A DNA stretch of 12,188 nucleotides, from the NCBI GenBank assembly GCA_026417845.1, contig JAOACM010000078.1, forward strand, positions 1 through 12,188. The letters run 5' to 3'. Position numbers and translations under genes: made by a program. Below, in pieces: positions 1-6,530 of the stretch. The first letter of the stretch is position 1. Each line of letters starts with the position of its first letter. The notes under the pieces are model-generated. The model saw only the letters and a list, made by a program, of their open reading frames with translations. It had not been told where the DNA came from and did not search any database. Source of the stretch: Planctomycetota bacterium. Its GTDB lineage: Bacteria > Planctomycetota > SZUA-567 > H5-PLA8 > CALKMO01.

Positions 1-1409
1 TGGCGCCGTTGTGGTTCACCGTCTGGGTGCCGAAGGATGCCAGCCCGGGCCGGTACGAAGGTTCGGTGACGGTGGCGGCCGAGGGACTGCCGGCGACGAC
101 CGTGCCGCTGCATCTGACCGTCTCCGAATGGACCATGCCCGATCCCAGGGACTTCCGGTCGAGCGTGTGCGGCTACAGCCTGCCGGAGAGTCTGGCCAGG
201 CAGTACAACGTTCCCCTGTGGTCTGACCGGCACTTCGAGCTGATGGGCAGGTCGCTGGCTCTGATGTCGGAGCTCAACTCCCGGCAGGTGATCGTAAACC
301 TCTCGATAGACTGGTACGGCCTTGGCGGCAACCGGGAAACGGAGGTGCGCTGGATCCGGCAGCCTGACGGTTCGTTCAAGCATGACTTCAGCGTCTTCGA
401 CAAACACCTGGATGTCGTCGCCAGGACCATCGGCAAGCCCCTGGTCCTGCGACTGAACTGCTGGGTGGCGGCCGCCAAACCGTATGATCGGAAGAAGTGG
501 GCCGAGGAGGACACCTATGCCGAGGGCAGCGGGGGCTTCGTGAGCCTCCTGGATCCGGCCACCGGCAGGGTCGAGAAGATGAAGCAGCCCTGCCCCGGGA
601 CGCCGGAAAGCCTGGCCTTCTGGAAGCCGGTGCTCGACGAGATCCGCAGGAAGGTCGAGGCCAGGGGATGGTGGGACGTCACATGCGTGGGGCACAGCGA
701 GTACGTGGGCGGGATGTCGCAGGATGTCCTCGATAACTACAAGAAGATATGGCCGGACGGCCTCTGGGCGTTCACCGCCCACGGGGCGTCGCGCGGGGAG
801 CCGCGGCTCAGCGCGGAGGGCTGCTGGGGCCTCCCGCAGCCCCGCCCGCGCGGCTACCGGCTCCTCCTGGATCCCAAGTGGATGCGGTGGAAGTACTACG
901 CGGCCCGGAGCGGGCACGAGCCGGGCCGGGGACTGCGGGACTACCGCCATGCCCAGGAGAGATGCGTAACCTCGGGACTGGACGGCGGTCAGCTGGGCGC
1001 GGATATCTTCGCTTTCAAGGGGAAGAGCTGGGAGTCGGGCAGGAAGTTCAGCTACGAGTGCGTCCACCGCAGCGGATGCGGACCGGATACGGAAGGATGC
1101 CCAGCCATACTCGCGCCCGGCGCGGACGGGCCGATACCTACCGAGCGCTTCGAGATGTACCGCGAGGGAGTGGAGATGGCCGAGGCGGTCATCTTCCTGC
1201 AGCGGGCCATCGAAGAGAAGAAGATATCCGGAGATCTGGAGCGGCGGGTCAACCAGTGTCTGGACGAACGCGGCGCGCCGTTCGAATGGTATGAAGGAGG
1301 ATCGTGCAGGCCGCGCATCTACCGGTTCATGCACGCCTGGATCGGGGAGCGGGACGCGAAGCTGCTGGCCCTGTGCGGAGAAGTCGCCAGGGCCATCGGC
1401 GGGAAGTGA
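1..1409 (+). CDS. DUF4091 / GH123-like secreted glycoside-hydrolase-type protein, 5' end missing
   Basis: The reading frame is open from base 3 and ends at TGA 1407-1409. The TTG at base 9 is not a believable start: in-frame codons precede it, and the residues after it (WFTVWVPKDASPGRYEGSV) look like the inside of the beta-sandwich domain that precedes the barrel in DUF4091/GH123-type proteins. Numbering from base 9, residues 1-40 are this sandwich. About 60-340 resemble a TIM-barrel-like region with many Trp and Tyr, including HSEY with Glu231. Residues 370-400 (DGPIPTERFEMYREGVEMAEAV) match the style of the DUF4091 C-terminal helix, where an R-x-E-x-x-REG-x-E pattern is usual. I see no clear Asp-Glu catalytic pair, so enzymatic activity is unproven. 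A role in extracellular glycan processing is inferred from the family. The missing N-terminus probably lies upstream with its signal peptide. The next gene starts 162 nt later on the same strand; whether they share a transcript is unknown. Confidence 0.75.
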   Translation, partial: APLWFTVWVPKDASPGRYEGSVTVAAEGLPATTVPLHLTVSEWTMPDPRDFRSSVCGYSLPESLARQYNVPLWSDRHFELMGRSLALMSELNSRQVIVNLSIDWYGLGGNRETEVRWIRQPDGSFKHDFSVFDKHLDVVARTIGKPLVLRLNCWVAAAKPYDRKKWAEEDTYAEGSGGFVSLLDPATGRVEKMKQPCPGTPESLAFWKPVLDEIRRKVEARGWWDVTCVGHSEYVGGMSQDVLDNYKKIWPDGLWAFTAHGASRGEPRLSAEGCWGLPQPRPRGYRLLLDPKWMRWKYYAARSGHEPGRGLRDYRHAQERCVTSGLDGGQLGADIFAFKGKSWESGRKFSYECVHRSGCGPDTEGCPAILAPGADGPIPTERFEMYREGVEMAEAVIFLQRAIEEKKISGDLERRVNQCLDERGAPFEWYEGGSCRPRIYRFMHAWIGERDAKLLALCGEVARAIGGK

Positions 1410-1417
1410 CGGATGGA

Positions 1418-1511
1418 CAGGGCGTTGTACGTGCGCGCGAGAGATCTTGTCATTGCGCCGTGATATCGGCTGGCGCACGGAGGCAGGGCGTTGTGTGTGC
1501 GTGAGATCCTG
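1418..1511. repeat. Imperfect direct repeat in the gap between genes 1 and 2
   Basis: CAGGGCGTTGT occurs at 1418-1428 and again at 1484-1494, 66 bp apart. In both copies it is followed by a GTGCG-rich stretch and then GAGATCTTG or GAGATCCTGG, so about 28-33 bp are related with a small gap. The rest of the 162-nt gap (1410-1571) shows no gene. It could be a regulatory repeat or a local duplication. Confidence 0.4.
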
Positions 1512-1555
1512 GCCCGGGCGATTTCGCGCCCTTACCTGCCCGCCCGCGCCCGCCT

Positions 1556-1560
1556 GGAGG
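1556..1560 (+). promoter_or_regulatory. Ribosome binding site fixing the start of gene 2
   Basis: GGAGG followed by TGAAAC lies 11 nt before ATG 1572. It picks this ATG over an in-frame TTG at 1491, which would put 27 extra residues ahead of the signal peptide. Confidence 0.7.
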
Positions 1561-1571
1561 TGAAACAAGTC

Positions 1572-4118
1572 ATGCGTTGTCCCATCAGCCCGAACCTTTG
1601 CGGCATCATGCTCTGCGCCGTGGCCGCCGCCGCCGAGCCGGCCTTCGCCGTCAGGCCGGTGGCGGCGAGGACCGGCGAGGGGGCAAGGATCACCTTCGCC
1701 GTTTCCACGCCGACCGATGTCGAGGTGGCTATCCTCGGCCCGGACGGCAAGACGGTCCGCCACCTGGCCGCCGGGATGCTCGGAGACAAAGCGCCGGAGC
1801 CCCTCAAACCGGGCCTCGCCCAGGAATTGATCTGGGACGGCAAGGCCGACTGGGGCAAGCCCGCCGGCGGCGGTCCCTTCAGGGTCCGCGTATCCCTGGG
1901 CCTCAAGCCCATCCTCGACCGGATGATCGGCGACAACCCCGCGTGGCTGGGGAGCGTTGTCGGCCTGGCCTGCGACGGCCGCAACGGCGAACTTTTCGTC
2001 TTCCATAACTTCGGCGCGCTCCACCCCGACGACAACTCCACGGCCTGCTCGGTATTCAGCCGGGACGGCGCCTATCTCCGGACCATCTACCCATGGCCGG
2101 CGGACCTCGGCGAGGAGAAGCTCGGGGGCCTGAAGCGTGTCGCCCTCGACGGCCGCAAGGTTCCGTTCGTGTACGATGGCGAGCTGCGCAGCCTGCTTCC
2201 AGGCATGGGCAGCCTGATCTGCCAGCAGGGCGTCGTCACCGCCGACGGGCGCCTGGTATTCGTGAACCACGAGCAGTGGTGCGACACCATCACCCGCTAC
2301 AACCACCCTGGGATCAAGCGCGCAACAGTCATCAACGCGGCCGACGGGAGCATGCCCCCCGGCGGGCCGGTCCGGACGTTGCTATGCAGGAGATCGCAGG
2401 CATCGGTCATGCTGGCCTGCTCGCCGGACGCCAGGATATGGTACGCTGCCGGACTGTTCGAAGGTTATGGCGGCGACAAGTCGTCGCAGAAGCACGCGTT
2501 GTGGAAATTCACGCTCGACGACCAGGAGGCGTACGTTTTTATCGGCGACCCGGCGGTCTCCGGCGCCGGCAAGGACCGCTTCAACCTGCCGCTCGATGTG
2601 GCGGTCGACAAGGACGGCAACGTCTACGTCGCCGATTTCGGCAACAACCGGGTGGCCGTATTCAAGCCCGACGGCGGGCTGCTCGGCGAAATGAAGGTCG
2701 AGGGCGCCCGGCGCGTAAAGGTCAGCCGCAGGACCGGCGCGGTCTACGTGGTCAGCGGCGACGACACGGTCAACCGGCTTTCGCGCTTCGATTCCTGGAG
2801 AGACGCCCGGCCGGCGGCGACCGTCGTGCTCGGCGAGTTCAAGTACCCTTGGATCGCCCGGTCGGTGATGATCGCCCTGGACGACTCCGCCGATCCGCAC
2901 GTGATCTGGTTTGCTTCGACCGGGGGAGGCACAGCCAGGAAGGCCTTCAAGGTATTGCGCCTGGAGGACAGGGGCGCGGTGTTCTCCGACGCCGTTGACA
3001 TCGAGAAGCTGCCGGCCAACGTCCGTCCGGCCGTTGGCCCGGTGATGATGCTCTCGCTCGACCGCGCCAGGAACCGGCTGTTCGTCAACGGCTTGGTCTG
3101 CGATCTGGCCGGCGACAGGCTGACCCCCGGCGTGAAGGGTGCCGGCGGCGGCAAGGGCGGCATGGGAGGCGTGGGTCTCGACGGCAACCTCTATCTCATG
3201 GGTTACGCGCGATGGATGAGCCGCTATGGTCCGGATCTCAAACCCCTGCCCTTTCCGGACGCCGCGGCCGGCACTCTTGCCAAGGGCCTGCTCGAGGGCC
3301 CGGCGGACTGCTGTCTTCGACTTCGCGCCCGCGGCGTCACCGCCGATCCGGCCGGCAACATCTACGCCCTGTGGCAGCGTTCCGACCCGTCCTCCCCGGG
3401 CCACAAGGATCCCAACTGGCTGGCTTTGCACACGCCGGACGGCAGGATCAAGAACGAGAAACTCATTGATTCAGAGACCCGCGGTATCGCCTCGCCCCGG
3501 CTCGATTCCCAGGGAAACATCTACGTAACCCTCGGCGCCCGGCCCAGGGGCGTCGATGTGCCGGCGAGCTTCACGGGCCAGAACCTGGGCGTGCCCTGGA
3601 AGCCGGGCGGAATTAACGCCAACAACATCAACTGGTACCACTTGATGTACGGCAGCATCGTCAAGTTCCCGCCGGAGGGTGGGGCGATCCGCAAGGGATC
3701 TGGCGGCACGCCGATGAGCTACTCCTATGGCATCGAGACCGAGGTCAAGGGCGCCAGGTGGATCTTCTACGGCGCCAGCTCCGTGCCTTCCTGGCGGCAG
3801 ATGAACCCGGACACCTGCCTGTGCGAGGCGGGCCAGTTCGATGTCGACGAGTACGGCCGGAGCTTCTTCGCCGACGCGCTGCGTTTCCGGGTGGGGATGC
3901 TCGACACAGGCGGCAACCTTATCGGCTGGTTCGGCGAGTACGGCAACGTGGATTCGGCGGGTCCCAGGTCCAAAGTCCCGGTCCCGGCCATCCCGGTGCT
4001 CTGGCCCGAGAACATCGCCGCCGGCAATGGGATGGTCTACGTCGGCGACCGCCTCAACCGGCGGGTAGTGGCGGTGAAGCTCGGCCATGCGGTGGAAGAA
4101 ACCTGCGATATCAGGTGA
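1572..4118 (+). CDS. Secreted FlgD-like Ig plus NHL-repeat beta-propeller protein (NHL protein 1)
   Basis: An 848-residue exported protein of unknown function. The start is ATG 1572, supported by GGAGG upstream. Residues 1-26 form a signal peptide with a likely cut after AFA. Residues 27-115 resemble a FlgD-type Ig domain: a polar opening (VAARTGEGARITF), then DVEVAILGPDGKTVRHL and a WDGK turn. The rest reads as propeller strands. The clearest NHL repeat is at 337-375 (FNLPLDVAVDKDGNVYVAD, then NNRVAVF). Further strand sets contain GNLYLM, GNIYALW and GNIYVTL, and a late one starts at 756 (FDVDEYGR). C749-L-C751 precedes that last repeat, and Cys845 lies four residues from the C-terminus. The protein is clearly paralogous to the product of 6531-9209 along its whole length. 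NHL propellers usually bind partners or ligands. No lactonase or other active site was recognised, so a binding role is inferred. The Kelch gene follows after 33 nt, suggesting co-expression. Confidence 0.88.
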   Translation: MRCPISPNLCGIMLCAVAAAAEPAFAVRPVAARTGEGARITFAVSTPTDVEVAILGPDGKTVRHLAAGMLGDKAPEPLKPGLAQELIWDGKADWGKPAGGGPFRVRVSLGLKPILDRMIGDNPAWLGSVVGLACDGRNGELFVFHNFGALHPDDNSTACSVFSRDGAYLRTIYPWPADLGEEKLGGLKRVALDGRKVPFVYDGELRSLLPGMGSLICQQGVVTADGRLVFVNHEQWCDTITRYNHPGIKRATVINAADGSMPPGGPVRTLLCRRSQASVMLACSPDARIWYAAGLFEGYGGDKSSQKHALWKFTLDDQEAYVFIGDPAVSGAGKDRFNLPLDVAVDKDGNVYVADFGNNRVAVFKPDGGLLGEMKVEGARRVKVSRRTGAVYVVSGDDTVNRLSRFDSWRDARPAATVVLGEFKYPWIARSVMIALDDSADPHVIWFASTGGGTARKAFKVLRLEDRGAVFSDAVDIEKLPANVRPAVGPVMMLSLDRARNRLFVNGLVCDLAGDRLTPGVKGAGGGKGGMGGVGLDGNLYLMGYARWMSRYGPDLKPLPFPDAAAGTLAKGLLEGPADCCLRLRARGVTADPAGNIYALWQRSDPSSPGHKDPNWLALHTPDGRIKNEKLIDSETRGIASPRLDSQGNIYVTLGARPRGVDVPASFTGQNLGVPWKPGGINANNINWYHLMYGSIVKFPPEGGAIRKGSGGTPMSYSYGIETEVKGARWIFYGASSVPSWRQMNPDTCLCEAGQFDVDEYGRSFFADALRFRVGMLDTGGNLIGWFGEYGNVDSAGPRSKVPVPAIPVLWPENIAAGNGMVYVGDRLNRRVVAVKLGHAVEETCDIR

Positions 4119-4138
4119 GAAGGTGCCGGGAGAGGGAG

Positions 4139-4143
4139 AGGAG
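4139..4143 (+). promoter_or_regulatory. Ribosome binding site of gene 3
   Basis: AGGAG, inside a longer purine run that starts at about 4129, ends 8 nt before ATG 4152. It lies in the 33-nt gap after gene 2, which fits translation from a shared mRNA. Confidence 0.7.
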
Positions 4144-4151
4144 ATATTGCC

Positions 4152-6359
4152 ATGCGTTCTGCCATTTCGTTCGCGGTTGCGCTGGGTCTGGCGGCCCCGG
4201 CGATGAGCTTCGCCGGCGAGCCGGCCGGTCCGGCGGCCATCGCGGTTCCGGCAGGCGAGACGACGCTCGTCGAAAACCGCTGGACGAAGATCGCCGAAGT
4301 GCCGGCAGATCCGCTCGGCCGGGAACTCGATCCGGGCCGGGGCGCGTTCTGGTGCTTCGAGCCGTCATCGGGCGTCTTTCTGCGCTACGGCGGGTACACG
4401 CCGACGGAGTGCAACGCGCTGTGGAGTTTCGAGCTGGCATCGCGCAGGTGGGAAAATCTCCTGCCGGTGGACTATTCCTGGCCGCCGCCGCCCGACCGCC
4501 CCGGCGCGGGCGCATGGTGGAGCATGGCTTGGGATTCGAAGCGGAAGGCGGTGTGGCTGTGCGGCGGGGTAGGGGTGGCCTCGCGCAAGCATCCGGAACT
4601 GTTCAACGATATCTGGCAGTATGACCCGGCGAGGAAAACCTTCTCTCCCGCGAAATCGAAAGCCTTCCCGGCCTTCAGCGGCGGCTGCCGCATCGTATAC
4701 GACTCGAAAAACGACCTTATCATCCGCGCCCCGGCCTATGACGGAGAATGGGCCGCGATGTGCAACCGCGACGCGACGTGGATCTACGATCCCAACAAAA
4801 ACACGTGGGAAGGCCGGAAGACTCCCGGCTCGCCCAAAAACGCCCTGTGCGCCGCGTTCGTGTTCGACGCATCGGCCGGCAAAGCCGTGTACCTGGCGCA
4901 GGGTAAGGACCACCGGGCCGAGACCTGGACCTACGATGCCGCGGCCAACGCCTGGGCTAAGGTGGAGACGGCCGAACGGCCGCCGGCGCGGGTGGTGGCT
5001 GGAGCGGCCTACGATCCCGAAAACAAACTGATAGTGATCTGCGGGGGCGTCGGGCACCGGGGAGGCGACGGCTACGGCTACCTGCACCGGGGCGGCGGCG
5101 TGCAGCTGACCGACACGTGGGCGCTGGATCTTTCGAAGCCGGAGTGGCGGAAGCTGGATGTCGGCGCGCCCGCGGTGCCGAAGCTGAACGGGGAGCGCGG
5201 GACGCGGTTCGAGCATTTCTGCGCGATGGACTACGACTCGAAGAACAAGGCGCTGGTGCTGTCGGCCCCGACCGTCGGCGTCTGGGCGCTGCGCTACCGT
5301 CCGGAAGGAGCGAAGGCGCAACCGGAGCTGAAGCTGACCGCGCTCCCCCCGGCGCGGAAGATCGAACCTCCGAAGGAGCCGGTCTTCAGGATGGCCCCAC
5401 CGAACAGGAAACTCCTCGAACTGCCGCCCAACACATGGACGAAGCTGGACGGCGGGCCGTGCATCGGCGGGGGCGAGGTGCCCATGATTTACGACGAGGC
5501 GACCGGTTTCTGTCTGAAATACGGCGGCTGCAACAACGGCGGCGCCGGCAGCTTCTCGTCGGGATACGGTAACGACCTGTCGGCCTACGACCCGGCGACC
5601 GAGAGGTGGATCGCGCTGCGGTGGGTGGACCCGTGCGGACCGGCGCGGCCCGCCAACGGCTGCACGCGCGGCTACTGTTACGATCCGGTCCGCAAGGTCG
5701 TGTGGTTTGCCGGGGGGACGGCCGGGAACTCCCTCGCCTGGAGCCTGCCGCCGGACTTCCAGGGCAGTTTCGATAACGCTACGTGGCGCTACGACAGCCT
5801 GCGCGACCGTTTCGATCTTGTCCCATCGAAGGGCCGGACACCGCACGGCTGGGACAGGGTGGTCTGCTGCTACGACCGCGAGAGGAATCTGTTCGTCTTC
5901 AACGCCCGGCTCTTCGACCCGGCGGAGGCGACATGGGCTGACGGCGGGGAAGGATTGCCGGTCATGATGTACACCTACGCCTGTTACGCCAGTACCCTCA
6001 AAGGTCTGTTCGCGGTCCGACGGGACAAGGCGCAGGAAGGGATCTGGAACCACAAGGCCGTCCTGTACAGTGCTTCGGAGAAAGCATGGAAAGATCTGCC
6101 GGCCGCGACCGGGCTTCCGCAAGGCAAAGACGCCAGGGCGATGACCGCCTACGACCCGGGAAACGATATAGTGGTCTGCGTTCTCGGAGGCCAGACCTTT
6201 ATATACGACATCAAGGCCGGGACGTGGAAGGACCCCGGCATCAAGGCGCCGGACGTGGCGGAACATATGGTCTTCGACACGCGCCACAAGGTTGTGCTCG
6301 CCACCGGCGCCATGGGCAAGCACATGTGGGCCTTCCGCTGCGGAAAGGAGGGGAATTGA
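4152..6359 (+). CDS. Secreted double-Kelch beta-propeller protein (Kelch protein 1)
   Basis: A 735-residue exported protein of unknown function. Residues 1-21 are a signal peptide (MRSAISFAVALGLAAPAMSFA). The mature protein divides into two halves, each opening with the same signature: N42-R-W-T-K and N427-T-W-T-K. Reading down each half, I count six Kelch-like blades. These are cycles of a YD-x-x-x-x strand, a hydrophobic strand ending in GG (RYGGY, LCGGVG, ICGGVG, KYGGC, FAGGT), and W-x-YDP followed by a Trp about seven residues on. A linker rich in Pro and Lys (about 395-423) joins the halves. It therefore reads as two six-bladed propellers in tandem. Kelch propellers commonly bind proteins or glycans; galactose oxidase is the enzymatic exception, and I cannot place its copper ligands here. 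Gene 2 lies 33 nt upstream. The product of 9394-12075 has the same two-propeller plan. Confidence 0.87.
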   Translation: MRSAISFAVALGLAAPAMSFAGEPAGPAAIAVPAGETTLVENRWTKIAEVPADPLGRELDPGRGAFWCFEPSSGVFLRYGGYTPTECNALWSFELASRRWENLLPVDYSWPPPPDRPGAGAWWSMAWDSKRKAVWLCGGVGVASRKHPELFNDIWQYDPARKTFSPAKSKAFPAFSGGCRIVYDSKNDLIIRAPAYDGEWAAMCNRDATWIYDPNKNTWEGRKTPGSPKNALCAAFVFDASAGKAVYLAQGKDHRAETWTYDAAANAWAKVETAERPPARVVAGAAYDPENKLIVICGGVGHRGGDGYGYLHRGGGVQLTDTWALDLSKPEWRKLDVGAPAVPKLNGERGTRFEHFCAMDYDSKNKALVLSAPTVGVWALRYRPEGAKAQPELKLTALPPARKIEPPKEPVFRMAPPNRKLLELPPNTWTKLDGGPCIGGGEVPMIYDEATGFCLKYGGCNNGGAGSFSSGYGNDLSAYDPATERWIALRWVDPCGPARPANGCTRGYCYDPVRKVVWFAGGTAGNSLAWSLPPDFQGSFDNATWRYDSLRDRFDLVPSKGRTPHGWDRVVCCYDRERNLFVFNARLFDPAEATWADGGEGLPVMMYTYACYASTLKGLFAVRRDKAQEGIWNHKAVLYSASEKAWKDLPAATGLPQGKDARAMTAYDPGNDIVVCVLGGQTFIYDIKAGTWKDPGIKAPDVAEHMVFDTRHKVVLATGAMGKHMWAFRCGKEGN

Positions 6360-6382
6360 GACAGGCCGGCGCGCATTAAGAA

Positions 6383-6456
6383 CCTGTCCAGAAACTCCCC
6401 CGGCGCCCAAGTTCTCGCAGCGTTCCGCGAGACCGGCCGGAGGTTTTCGGATCAGG
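6383..6456. repeat. Imperfect palindromic repeat, copy A
   Basis: The left arm starts CCTGTCCAGAAACTCC at 6383, and the right arm ends GGTTTTCGGATCAGG at 6456. The two are near reverse complements with small gaps. Inside, TCTCGC (6413-6418) pairs with GCGAGA (6427-6432) around an 8-nt loop. It begins 24 nt after the stop codon of gene 3. The arms match the repeat at 12076-12157 (shared core CCTG-TCCGAAAACCT). No T-run follows, so it is not a classic terminator. It may be a REP-type or miniature-transposon relic. Confidence 0.6.
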
Positions 6457-6517
6457 CCTAAGGGGGGCCATCCATGGGATCGCTGGTCCGGCAGAGGGAG
6501 TCCCGGCGCCCGGGTCT

Positions 6518-6522
6518 GGAGG
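6518..6522 (+). promoter_or_regulatory. Ribosome binding site that decides the start of gene 4
   Basis: GGAGG ends 8 nt before ATG 6531. The upstream in-frame ATG 6474 has a run of six G before it. The downstream ATG 6585 gives a more compact signal peptide but has no good site in the 20 nt before it. On ribosome binding alone 6531 is best. Confidence 0.55.
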
Positions 6523-6530
6523 CGCGCAAT

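Noticed and set aside
1491..1571. TTG start at 1491 for NHL protein 1, with GGAGG just upstream
   Set aside because: It would place 27 extra residues before a normal signal peptide; ATG 1572 has its own GGAGG and begins the signal peptide directly.
1572..4118. Gluconolactonase/SMP-30-type enzyme
   Set aside because: NHL-like strands alone are shared by many propellers, and I could not find a convincing set of metal-binding residues.
6383..6456. Rho-independent terminator after gene 3
   Set aside because: The hairpin is imperfect and no T-run follows it. The related repeat after gene 5 also lacks a T-run on the right side.
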